A stretch of 24,456 nt of DNA from Sphingobacterium sp. (GTDB lineage Bacteria; Bacteroidota; Bacteroidia; SpSt-205). The DNA lies in contig JAPYWM010000004.1 in NCBI GenBank assembly GCA_028276345.1, forward strand, positions 1 to 24,456, in the 5' to 3' direction. The notes under the pieces were generated by a model. The model was not told the origin of the DNA. It worked only from the letters and a program-made list of their open reading frames with translations, and ran no database searches. Shown in pieces: positions 7,481 through 14,745 of the stretch (position 1 is its first letter; every line of letters begins with the position of its first letter). A program made the translations under genes and the position numbers.

Positions 7481-9332
7481 TGTTATTGTCGTAGGGGCCG
7501 GTCATGCTGGCAACGAGGCGGCGGCAGCTGCCGCCCACATGGGCTGCCAGGTCTTGCTCATCACCATGGACATGACCAAGATCGGCCAAATGTCCTGCAA
7601 CCCCGCTATGGGAGGTGTCGCCAAAGGCCAGCTCGTGCGCGAGATAGATGCCTTGGGTGGGCTTTCGGGTCTCGTTACGGATGAGAGCATGATCCAATTC
7701 CGCATGCTCAACCGCTCCAAAGGGCCCGCCCTCTGGAGTCCTCGTGCGCAGAATGACCGTGCCCGTTTTGCCGCCCGCTGGCGCTGGCACCTGGAGCAAA
7801 TCCCCTCCCTCCACTTCTGGCAGGATAGCGTCGTCGCCCTTCTCCTCTCCCCGGACAAAAAACGCGTCCAGGGCGTCGTCTGCCGTTCCGGCAAAACCTT
7901 CACCAGCCGTACCGTCGTTCTCACTACAGGTACCTTCTTAGGGGGTGTTATCCATATTGGCCTTAAGCAGATGACGGGCGGGCGCATTGGCGAACCCGCC
8001 AGCTACGGCTTGACCGAACAGCTCCGAGAAATAGGGTTCGAAACCGGCCGCATGAAAACCGGCACCCCTCCCCGCCTGGATGGCCGAACCATAGATTATA
8101 GCCGGCTGGAAAAACAGCCCGGTGACGAACCCCCCGGTCGCTTCTCCTACCTCCCTACCCCACCCCTCCAAGACCAGCTGCCCTGCTGGATCACTTATAC
8201 CAACCCCAAGGTGCACGAAATCCTCGCTCGTGGCTTTGACGAGTCGCCGCTTTTCACCGGCCGCATCCAGGGTATTGGCCCCCGCTATTGTCCATCCATT
8301 GAAGACAAAATCGTCCGCTTCGCCGAACGCGAACGTCATCAGCTTTTCATCGAGCCCGAAGGCCGGGATACCATAGAAGTCTATCTCAATGGTTTTTCCT
8401 CCTCCCTGCCGGAGTCTGTCCAAGCCGAAGCGCTCCGCCACATCCCCGGTCTCGAGAAGGCCCGCATGTTTCGCCCGGGCTATGCGATTGAGTACGACTT
8501 TGTCCAGCCTTACCAGCTCTACCCTACCCTGGAAACCAAGCTCGTCGAAAACCTCTTTCACGCTGGCCAGATTAACGGCACCACCGGCTATGAGGAGGCC
8601 GCCGCCCAGGGCATCATCGCCGGCATTAATGCCGCCGCCAAAGTGCTCGGCCTTCCCCCCTTCACCCTCTCCCGCGAGGAGGCCTATATCGGCGTCCTCA
8701 TAGATGACCTCATCACGAAAGGGGTAGACGAACCCTACCGGCTCTTTACCTCCCGGGCAGAGTATCGCCTCTCCCTCCGACAGGACAATGCCGACCTGCG
8801 CCTCACCGAAAAAGCTTACCGCCATGGCCTCGCCAGCGAAGCGCGTTACCAGCGCCTCCTTCAGCGGCGAGCCGAGTACGACCGCCTCTGGAGCTTCCTC
8901 CATGCCTATAAAGTAGCGCCCGAAGAGATCAACCGCTTTCTGGAAGCCCATGAGGAGGCGCCTATCTCCCACAAAGTGCCGTTAGCTTCCCTTCTCTCTC
9001 GCCCCAAGCTGACACTTGCCCTGCTCGCCAGCGCTGTGCCCAACCTATCAGACCTTCTGAACCGCACTGCTCCGGAGACTATTGAGACCGTAGAGATAGA
9101 CATCAAGTACAGCGGTTACATCCAGAAAGATCGCCACCTGGCTGAGAAGATGCACCGTCTGGAAGACGTTCCCCTCCCGCCAAACCTGGATTACTTCCGT
9201 CTGGAAAGCCTCTCCTACGAAGCCCGGGAAAAGCTTTCTAAGTATCGGCCTACGACCCTTCGCCAGGCCGCTCGCATTAGCGGGATTAGCCCTGCAGACA
9301 TTTCAGCGCTTCTCATTTACTTGGGCCGATGA
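7461..9332 (+). CDS. mnmG: tRNA uridine-5-carboxymethylaminomethyl modification enzyme MnmG (GidA)
   Basis: 623 residues, full length. With MnmE it installs the cmnm5 group on U34 of tRNAs reading two-codon boxes, using FAD and methylene-THF. The FAD-binding GAGHAG (12-17) is preceded by YDVIVV. Other family signatures: SCNPAMGGVAKGQ with Cys46, NRSKGPALWSPRAQ, GTFLGG, KTGTPPRLDGR, RYCPSIEDKI, FIEPEGRDT, NGFSSSLPE, FHAGQINGTTGYEEAAAQG and FTSRAEYRLSLRQDNAD. The C-terminal helical domain that contacts MnmE and tRNA is complete (TTLRQAARISGISPADISALLIYLGR region). Start: ATG 7461 is preferred; GTG 7452 would add three residues. The gene overlaps ybeY by 20 bases. From here the sense strand is C-rich, unlike the G-rich genes upstream. 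Confidence 0.97.
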   Translation: MKHPEYDVIVVGAGHAGNEAAAAAAHMGCQVLLITMDMTKIGQMSCNPAMGGVAKGQLVREIDALGGLSGLVTDESMIQFRMLNRSKGPALWSPRAQNDRARFAARWRWHLEQIPSLHFWQDSVVALLLSPDKKRVQGVVCRSGKTFTSRTVVLTTGTFLGGVIHIGLKQMTGGRIGEPASYGLTEQLREIGFETGRMKTGTPPRLDGRTIDYSRLEKQPGDEPPGRFSYLPTPPLQDQLPCWITYTNPKVHEILARGFDESPLFTGRIQGIGPRYCPSIEDKIVRFAERERHQLFIEPEGRDTIEVYLNGFSSSLPESVQAEALRHIPGLEKARMFRPGYAIEYDFVQPYQLYPTLETKLVENLFHAGQINGTTGYEEAAAQGIIAGINAAAKVLGLPPFTLSREEAYIGVLIDDLITKGVDEPYRLFTSRAEYRLSLRQDNADLRLTEKAYRHGLASEARYQRLLQRRAEYDRLWSFLHAYKVAPEEINRFLEAHEEAPISHKVPLASLLSRPKLTLALLASAVPNLSDLLNRTAPETIETVEIDIKYSGYIQKDRHLAEKMHRLEDVPLPPNLDYFRLESLSYEAREKLSKYRPTTLRQAARISGISPADISALLIYLGR

Positions 9333-10531
9333 GGCTTTTTCTTCGGGGGTACTTGTCCCTCCTGCCTTGGCTCGTCCTAAGCCCGCTCAATGCCCAGAAG
9401 ACGCCTAACTATGCAGCTGAGCGAAAGCAGTTAGAGCGCCAGCGTCTGGCTTTACAGCAGGAGTTAGAGCAAACCCAGACGCTCCTATCCCAGACCCGCC
9501 AGGCCCGCCAGAAATCCCTCGCCGAGCTGGCCCTCCTACGCCGGGAAATTACGCTCCGGGAAAAGCTTCTCCAGAGCATCCAGCAGGAGCTCGCGCTCCT
9601 TGACCAGGACATCCACCACCTCTCCGCGCTCAACCTCGCGCTTTATCGTGACCTTACGCGCCTTTGGCGTAACTACCTCTGGACGCTCTACCTCGTCGAT
9701 AAACTCCAAAACCAGCTTAGCCCCTGGGTGTGGATATTCACGGCGGAGAGCTTTCAGCAGGCGTATTATCGGCTTTTGTACCTACGGGCTATTTCGCGCT
9801 TTCGGGAAGAACAGCTGCGCCTGATCCGGCGAACGCAGGCATACCTCCAAAACCGCAGTGCCGCCCTTCGCCAGAGCCGCGAAGAAAAAGCCCGGCTCCT
9901 CGCTCTGTATGCTCAGCAGACCGTCGAACTCGAAAAAAGCCGAAAAGAAAAGCGGCAACTATACCAAAGCCTCCAGGAAAAAGAGCGCTCATACAAACAG
10001 CAGCTATCTGAATCTCGCAAAAAACTGGAAAAAATCCAAAAACGCATAGATGAGCTCATCCGCTTAGAGTTGGAAGCTCAGCGCAAACGCGACCTGACTG
10101 CTGCCGAAGTGCGCATCGCCGGGGCCTTTGAGCAGAATAAGGGCCTTTTGCCATGGCCCGTAGAATCCGATAAAGCCGTCATCACCAGCCCCTTCGGCAC
10201 CGTAGAAGACGAGAGCGGCGGCACCATCACCAACCAGGGGGTCTACATAGCTGTACCCTCGGGGGCAGAGGTGCGGGTCATCTTCGGCGGGAAAGTAACG
10301 GCCGTCACTACCCTCCCCCTCCAAGGCAAAGTCGTCATCGTTCAGCATGGCACCTATCGCACCGTCTATGCAGGCCTGGAGGAAACCTATGTCCAGTCTG
10401 GCCAACAGGTAGCCATTCTCACGCCTATCGGGCGTATGCCGCACACTTCGGGTGAACCCCCCCAGCTCTATTTTCTCATCTATCACGGTAAGACCCCTCA
10501 GAATCCCCTCCAATGGATAAGCCGTCGATAG
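9329..10531 (+). CDS. EnvC-like murein hydrolase activator, degenerate LytM (M23) domain
   Basis: 400 residues. An N-terminal signal peptide (about residues 1-23, ending near NAQK) is followed by a long charged coiled coil (about 25-255) and a C-terminal LytM/M23 domain (about 270-400). EnvC-type proteins activate cell-wall amidases at division rather than cutting peptidoglycan. The LytM zinc ligands are largely missing: the usual His-x3-Asp region reads ITNQGVYIAVPSG, the YAHL position reads YAGL, and the LHFEI position reads LYFLIY; only the His of VIVQHG remains. The coiled coil plus dead LytM argues for an activator. Its amidase partner is not in the window. The start lies in an ATGA overlap with mnmG, and the end overlaps prmC by 19 bases. 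Confidence 0.85.
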   Translation: MRLFLRGYLSLLPWLVLSPLNAQKTPNYAAERKQLERQRLALQQELEQTQTLLSQTRQARQKSLAELALLRREITLREKLLQSIQQELALLDQDIHHLSALNLALYRDLTRLWRNYLWTLYLVDKLQNQLSPWVWIFTAESFQQAYYRLLYLRAISRFREEQLRLIRRTQAYLQNRSAALRQSREEKARLLALYAQQTVELEKSRKEKRQLYQSLQEKERSYKQQLSESRKKLEKIQKRIDELIRLELEAQRKRDLTAAEVRIAGAFEQNKGLLPWPVESDKAVITSPFGTVEDESGGTITNQGVYIAVPSGAEVRVIFGGKVTAVTTLPLQGKVVIVQHGTYRTVYAGLEETYVQSGQQVAILTPIGRMPHTSGEPPQLYFLIYHGKTPQNPLQWISRR

Positions 10532-11439
10532 GTTCTTCTCTCTCGCTGGCGGAGGTGCGGCGGCAGGCCCTTCAGCGCCTGGAAGCCACCTATCCCCTCA
10601 CAGAGGCGCAGGCCATAGTACGGACCTTTCTGCGGCACTTTCTCCCGGGGTGGGAGACGCTCTGGCTTATCAGCCGGGGGGCAGCGCCTTTTCCTGCCGA
10701 CCGCCTCCCCGACTGGGAAGCTGCCCTTACCGCCGCCGCGCAGGGCCAGCCCCTCGCCTACATCCTGGGTTATACGGAGTTTCTGGGGCACCGTATCTGC
10801 ATAAACCCAGGGGTTTTCATCCCCCGCCCAGAAACCGAAGAGTGGATCGCCTGGACTATCCAGCACTTCTCCGCGTCCCCCCCGAGGCGCCTGCTGGAAG
10901 TAGGCTCTGGGAGCGGTGCCCTCCTCGTCGCCCTGGGAAAAGCCTTTCCTCAGACCACCCTCTTTGCGATTGACAAAAACCCCCAGGCCATCCGACTCAC
11001 CCACCAGAACTGCCAGGCTCATGGCTTAGCGGTTTTCGCAGTGGTGCATGACTTTCTCGAGGCGCCCACGCCCGCCGATTGGGCATCTACGCAGTGGGAC
11101 CTCATCATCAGCAATCCCCCTTATGTCCCATTCGCAGACAGCGAGCTCGTCGCGCCCAACGTGCGAGCCTTTGAACCGCCGGAAGCCGTCTTTTGCGAAG
11201 AAATAGAGTTTTATGAGCAGCTCGGCAAGTTAGCTTTAGAAAATCTCTCTCCAGGAGGCACCCTAATCGTAGAATTGTATCCACCCACGGCAGATCGAGT
11301 GAGGGACTTATATCAAAGGTTCGGGCTAAAAGCGACGTTATATCGTGATCTGTCGGGGCGGTGGCGGTGGTTGGCGGCTTCGGCTAAAAAGAAAGTGCGT
11401 ATCTTTGGGGCCGTTTCGGGGAGTAGCTCAGCCCGGTAG
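10513..11439 (+). CDS. prmC: Peptide chain release factor N5-glutamine methyltransferase
   Basis: 308 residues. It methylates the GGQ glutamine of release factors RF1 and RF2. Visible: an N-terminal helical domain, the family link PLAYILGYTEFLG, a PRPETEEW segment, the SAM-binding motif LLEVGSGSGALLVALG, and the catalytic NPPYVPF motif. The conserved fold ends around DLSGRWRWLAA; the last 20 or so residues (Lys-rich, then FGAVSGSSSAR) look like run-on. The stop codon TAG (11437-11439) falls inside the D arm of tRNA-Pro, so the gene overlaps the tRNA gene by 23 bases on the same strand. RNase P cleavage of a shared transcript would remove the prmC stop. A TAnnTTTG box within the last 40 bases may drive the tRNA separately. 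Confidence 0.93.
   Translation: MDKPSIGSSLSLAEVRRQALQRLEATYPLTEAQAIVRTFLRHFLPGWETLWLISRGAAPFPADRLPDWEAALTAAAQGQPLAYILGYTEFLGHRICINPGVFIPRPETEEWIAWTIQHFSASPPRRLLEVGSGSGALLVALGKAFPQTTLFAIDKNPQAIRLTHQNCQAHGLAVFAVVHDFLEAPTPADWASTQWDLIISNPPYVPFADSELVAPNVRAFEPPEAVFCEEIEFYEQLGKLALENLSPGGTLIVELYPPTADRVRDLYQRFGLKATLYRDLSGRWRWLAASAKKKVRIFGAVSGSSSAR
11400..11407 (+). promoter_or_regulatory. Candidate -7 box TATCTTTG for tRNA-Pro, inside prmC
   Basis: Exact TAnnTTTG match that ends 9 bases before the first base of the tRNA. It lies within the last codons of prmC, so tRNA-Pro could be transcribed from its own start as well as by read-through. No TTG at usual -33 spacing is evident (the nearest, 11371-11373, is 26 bases upstream). 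Confidence 0.45.
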
Positions 11440-11490
11440 AGCACCAGTTTAGGGGACTGGGGGTCGTGGGTTCAAATCCCGCCTCCCCGA
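11417..11490 (+). tRNA. tRNA-Pro (anticodon AGG)
   Basis: Complete 74-base cloverleaf without encoded CCA. Acceptor stem 11417-11423 with 11483-11489 (7 bp perfect), D stem GCTC/GAGC, anticodon stem CCAGT (11444-11448) with ACTGG (11456-11460), T stem GTGGG/CCCGC with one T.G pair, T loop TTCAAAT and discriminator A73 (11490). The 7-base anticodon loop is TTAGGGG, placing AGG at positions 34-36 (11451-11453) after T33. C1-G72, A73 and G35 G36 G37 are bacterial proline identity features. An A at position 34 is rare in bacteria outside tRNA-Arg(ACG). The 5' end overlaps prmC. Confidence 0.93.
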
Positions 11491-11562
11491 CTTTAAGGCA
11501 GCCCAGAAAATCCCCCCAAAGCGGGTCAGAGAGGCTTTGACGTCTGATTATTGTCCTTAGCG

Positions 11563-12507
11563 CTAAGCGCTTTGGCTGCCTTCCCGTAAAGATATGGTAT
11601 TTTGGCTTGGAGAAGTGCCTTTCTGATGCGGTCCCGGGTCAAACCCCACCCACTCTACCCCCACAATAGAGGCAAAGCGCTGCGCCATCACTTCCAAGGC
11701 TTGCGGATTATTGTCTACGAGAATGAAGCGTCGGCCCAACGCATGGGCTGCCATGCCAGTCGTCCCACTCCCCGCAAAAAAATCCAGCACTAGGGCCCCC
11801 GGACGAGAGGAGGCTTGAATGATGCGCCGCAAAATCCCCAAAGGCTTTTGCGTGGGATACCCCGTTTTTTCTCGGCTATTCGTAGGAACGATAGTGTGCC
11901 ACCAGACATCCGTGGGGAGCTTACCGCGGGCGGCTTTTTCAGGGCCTACCAGTCCCGGCGCCAAGTACGGAATCCGCTCAATCGCCTCTATGTTGAAAAT
12001 ATGCTTCCCCGGCACCTTTGCATAAAGGAGGATATTATCGTGCTTGGGGGCCCAGCGGTTCCTCGGCCGCCCACCATAATCATATGCCCAGATAATTTCA
12101 TTCAGAAATGCCTCTCGCCCAAAAATATCATCCAGAAGAAGCTTGCAGTAATGCACTTCTCGATAGTCAATGTGAAAGTAAAGGGAGCCGTGAGGGGCCA
12201 GCACCCGGTATGCTTCTCGTAGCCGCGGCTCTAAAAATCCCAAATAGTCGTCAAACCAGTCTATAAACGCCTGTCTACTGATAACTTCGCTTTTGTAGCG
12301 TTGATTCTGAAAACCTATCCGATCACCGTTCGTTGAGCGGCGAGCTTTTATCTGGATACGTTTCTGGACTCTGCCTGTATTGAAGGGCGGGTCAATGTAA
12401 ATGAGATCCACGGATTCAGCGGGCAAACTCTGAAGGACTTCTAGGTTGTCGGCGAAGTAGACTCTGCCCACAGCGGGCGGCGTGAAGGACTGGGGCGGGG
12501 GAGCCAT
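11563..12507 (-). CDS. Beta-class DNA adenine methyltransferase (site-specific)
   Basis: 314 residues. SAM-dependent DNA methylase. The catalytic motif IV IDPPFNTG (Asp39-Thr44) comes first; motif X (GYPTQKP, 216-222) and the SAM-binding motif I (DFFAGSGTT, 242-250) come near the C terminus. That order defines the beta class, and DPPF points to N6-adenine. The target-recognition region would lie between about residues 130 and 215. No restriction subunit of known type is adjacent, so it could be orphan, type II or type III-like; the divergent DUF262/HNH gene is the only nuclease-like neighbour. ATG 12507 is preceded by a TAACTTTG box 8 bases upstream. A perfect 10-bp palindrome (TTAGCGCTAA, 11557-11566) covers the stop codon. 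Target sequence cannot be read from the protein. Confidence 0.92.
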   Translation of the reverse strand: MAPPPQSFTPPAVGRVYFADNLEVLQSLPAESVDLIYIDPPFNTGRVQKRIQIKARRSTNGDRIGFQNQRYKSEVISRQAFIDWFDDYLGFLEPRLREAYRVLAPHGSLYFHIDYREVHYCKLLLDDIFGREAFLNEIIWAYDYGGRPRNRWAPKHDNILLYAKVPGKHIFNIEAIERIPYLAPGLVGPEKAARGKLPTDVWWHTIVPTNSREKTGYPTQKPLGILRRIIQASSRPGALVLDFFAGSGTTGMAAHALGRRFILVDNNPQALEVMAQRFASIVGVEWVGFDPGPHQKGTSPSQNTISLREGSQSA

Positions 12508-12515
12508 GGGTATGG

Positions 12516-12523
12516 CAAAGTTA
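12516..12523 (-). promoter_or_regulatory. -7 box TAACTTTG for the methyltransferase gene
   Basis: Exact TAnnTTTG on the minus strand, ending 8 bases before the methyltransferase ATG. Transcription would start at or just before the start codon, leaving almost no 5' leader. No clear -33 TTG. Confidence 0.5.
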
Positions 12524-12660
12524 GTCCCTTTGCGGGGGTGTGGTACATTTCCCTACGGCTCCTATTTGACAACCTTTTTGAGAAGAGCTTTTTCTTCTCA
12601 CCATTTGCATGCTGCATGTGGAAGTCAGGCTATGTCAGTAAGCCGGACCTGGCGTTATTT

Positions 12661-12762
12661 TTCAGGCGCTGTATAATGGTATTGTATGTACTGGTTGGGA
12701 TTGTAGAGATTTCTGATGGGGACTATCCTCTGGCGAAAGCGGCTGATAAGATAGACGTGTAG
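12661..12762 (+). pseudogene. Remnant of a GNAT gene 3' end (with the end of a tsaD copy on the other strand)
   Basis: Reading + strand, the frame ends ...YVLVGIVEISDGDYPLAK then AADKIDV and a stop. This parallels the C terminus of the intact GNAT gene (YVPAGVIEIPD, then YYPLAKGAERIGV and stop), with six codons (18 bases) missing in the middle. At the base level, 12685-12718 matches 15124-15157 at 26 of 34 positions, and 12722-12762 matches 15179-15219 at 33 of 41. Read on the minus strand, the same bases encode YTSILSAAFARG plus a stop, against YTPILSAPFARG at the end of TsaD. The similarity fades upstream of about 12661 and downstream of about 12775. No start or acetyl-CoA site remains, so it is a decayed fragment. 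Confidence 0.65.
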
Positions 12763-12806
12763 GGGTTGTGTATTCAGGTAGTAGGATTATTGCAGGGTAA
12801 TGCACG

Positions 12807-12814
12807 TATCTTTG
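12807..12814 (+). promoter_or_regulatory. -7 box TATCTTTG for the DUF262 gene
   Basis: Exact TAnnTTTG match ending 11 bases before ATG 12826. A TTG at 12790-12792 lies upstream, but the 14-base gap is shorter than the usual -33 to -7 spacing. It supports ATG 12826 as the real start. Confidence 0.45.
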
Positions 12815-12825
12815 CGTACGTTATC

Positions 12826-14637
12826 ATGGCTCGGTACACGGTTGCGCAGTATAGTATTTACACCCTGTTAGGTTGGGTGAAGTCAGGGGAGATTGCGATT
12901 CCGGAGATTCAACGGCCTTTTGTATGGGAGCCGGTGCAGGTTCGGGATCTCTTGGACTCGTTATATCGGGGGTATCCGATTGGGTATCTTATTACTTGGC
13001 GTACGCCTAAGCTACGTCTCAAAGACGGCACGTTATCAACGGGGAAGCGTATTCTCATAGATGGTCAGCAGCGTGTCACGGCCCTTATGACGGCTCTGCT
13101 GGGCCGTGAGGTGCTCAATAAAGACTATGAGAGTGAGCGTATCCGAATAGCTTTTAATCCTCAGGAGGAGCGCTTTGAGGTTGCTAATCCGGCTATTGAC
13201 AAAAATTCCGCCTGGATTAAGGATATCTCCCAGCTCTTTACGTCACCGGAGTCTTCTAAGCCGCCACTTAGTCCTTTCCAGATGCGTAGGGACTACTGTG
13301 CTAAAAACCCCACCGTTTCCGAGGAGGCTATAGAGGCTGCTCTGCAAAAGCTTCGCGATATTGAGCACCATCAAGTGGGAGTCATAGAACTGGCCGATGA
13401 TTTGGATATTGAGACGGTCACGGAGATATTTATTCGGGTGAATTCAAAGGGGGTGGAGCTATCACAAGCCGATTTCGCCATGTCTAAAATTGCCTCTGGT
13501 GAGAGCTATGGAGGCCCTCTTTTGCGGAAGGCCATAGACTACTTCTGCCAGCTGGCTCGGGATCCGGACTTTGTCCACCGGATCGAAAGTCAGGACAAAG
13601 AATTTGTGCAGTCGGAGTTCTGGCCTGCTATCCGTTGGTTGGGGAGCGTGCGGGACGACTTTTACGATCCCACCTATACGGACGTCCTCCGGGTGGTCTC
13701 CATCTCGGAGTTTGCGCGGGGCAGAATGGGTGATCTGGTGGCCCTCCTCTCGGGACGCAACTTTGAGACCAAAACCTACGAGGAGGACATCGCCCGCGAA
13801 TCCTTTGCGAAGCTTCGCAGGGGCATCCTCGCCTTCGTAAACAAAACCCACTTTGAGCGCTTCACCATGATTCTACGTTCGGCGGGGTTCGTTACGAGCG
13901 ATCTCATCATCTCTCGGAATGCGGTCAACTTCGCCTATGTGGTCTACCTACGGGGTCGGAGCACCTCGGACCTCAGTGCAGATGAGCTGGAAAAGCTGGT
14001 GCGCCGCTGGTATGCCATGTCCATCCTCACGGGCCGATATAGTGGGGCCATAGAGACTATCTTTGACATGGACATCAGGGGCATCGCCGAAAAAGGCATC
14101 AGAGAATACGTCACGAGCGTGATTACCTCTGAGCTGCCTGAAACTTTCTGGACTGGAAAACTCCCCTTGCAAATGGAAACTACCTCTACAAACTCTCCAT
14201 ACTTCATAGCATTTTTGGCTGCACAGGCTTTCCTCGGGGATAAGGGCTTTCTTTCAAAAGCGATTACAGTGAGAGATTTGCTTTTGCATAGCCGCGATAA
14301 GCATCACATCTTTCCTCGAAAATACCTTCAACGCCTAGGCCTGAGTCGCAGTCAGTACAATCAGATTGCCAACTTAGCCATAACGCAAAGCGAGATCAAC
14401 ATTGCGATTGGGGATAGGCCGCCCGAGAAGTATTTCTCAGAGCTTCTGGACCAGGCAAACGGTGGCCCCATACGCTATGGGGGTATTACCGGTATGAAGA
14501 CTCTACGGGAGAACTTTGAGCAAAATGCGCTGCCTGATTACCTCTTGCGAGGACATGTGCCAGATTATGAGACGTTTCTAAAAGACCGGCGGCAGCTAAT
14601 GGCCCAGCGGATAAGAAAGTGGTTTGAAAGCTTGTGA
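12826..14637 (+). CDS. DUF262 / DUF1524 (GmrSD-like) protein with HNH-type C terminus
   Basis: 603 residues. N-terminal DUF262 fold: the opening IPEIQRPFVWEPVQVRDLLD, the nucleotide-handling motif IDGQQRVTAL (DGQQR 79-83) and FIRVNSKGVELSQADF are diagnostic. The C-terminal part carries DKHHIFPRKYL (His493-His494) and IANLAI (Asn516), the pattern of the His-Me/HNH nuclease-like DUF1524 domain. GmrSD and related type IV enzymes with this architecture cut modified phage DNA in an NTP-dependent way; whether this one does is inference. Start: ATG 12826, where homology begins and just after a TATCTTTG box; the open frame continues to TTG 12766 but that stretch is not family-like. The divergent neighbour is a DNA methyltransferase. 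Base use shifts from G/T-rich in the first half to C-rich from about 13,700. The DUF262 gene and the GNAT gene downstream lie between two copies of the GNAT/tsaD junction. Confidence 0.9.
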   Translation: MARYTVAQYSIYTLLGWVKSGEIAIPEIQRPFVWEPVQVRDLLDSLYRGYPIGYLITWRTPKLRLKDGTLSTGKRILIDGQQRVTALMTALLGREVLNKDYESERIRIAFNPQEERFEVANPAIDKNSAWIKDISQLFTSPESSKPPLSPFQMRRDYCAKNPTVSEEAIEAALQKLRDIEHHQVGVIELADDLDIETVTEIFIRVNSKGVELSQADFAMSKIASGESYGGPLLRKAIDYFCQLARDPDFVHRIESQDKEFVQSEFWPAIRWLGSVRDDFYDPTYTDVLRVVSISEFARGRMGDLVALLSGRNFETKTYEEDIARESFAKLRRGILAFVNKTHFERFTMILRSAGFVTSDLIISRNAVNFAYVVYLRGRSTSDLSADELEKLVRRWYAMSILTGRYSGAIETIFDMDIRGIAEKGIREYVTSVITSELPETFWTGKLPLQMETTSTNSPYFIAFLAAQAFLGDKGFLSKAITVRDLLLHSRDKHHIFPRKYLQRLGLSRSQYNQIANLAITQSEINIAIGDRPPEKYFSELLDQANGGPIRYGGITGMKTLRENFEQNALPDYLLRGHVPDYETFLKDRRQLMAQRIRKWFESL

Positions 14638-14733
14638 TGCGACGCTGGAGCAGCAGTTCGGCTGTGTCGGCGGATCAAATCGGTGCCATTTCCTTGGCTA
14701 TGCCTCGATCCAAGCTTCCTCGTAGGTAGGTGT

Positions 14734-14741
14734 TACTTTTG
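14734..14741 (+). promoter_or_regulatory. -7 box TACTTTTG for the GNAT gene
   Basis: Exact TAnnTTTG match that ends exactly 4 bases before GTG 14746, where GNAT family homology begins. This spacing implies a leaderless mRNA. No -33 TTG is seen. Confidence 0.5.
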
Positions 14742-14745
14742 CATA

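Noticed and set aside
7938..8972. A 344-codon open frame antisense to mnmG
   Set aside because: It is a composition shadow of the well-conserved mnmG gene; its translation resembles no family and has no promoter or neighbours supporting it.
11517..11539. Small hairpin (CAAAGC / GCTTTG) after tRNA-Pro as a terminator
   Set aside because: Only 6 bp with an 11-base loop and no T-run; not distinguishable from chance.
12538..12660. Extension of the GNAT remnant to a small gene beginning at 12538
   Set aside because: The frame is open but the upstream residues do not resemble GNAT proteins and no acetyl-CoA motif is present.
12669..12697. A dif-like look (TATAATGGTATTGTATG) near a possible insertion point
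   Set aside because: Both XerC and XerD arms match the known dif consensus poorly, and the stretch is better explained as part of the GNAT pseudogene.
12766..12825. Upstream TTG start for the DUF262 protein
   Set aside because: The extra 20 residues are not family-like, and a TAnnTTTG box lies within them, just before ATG 12826.
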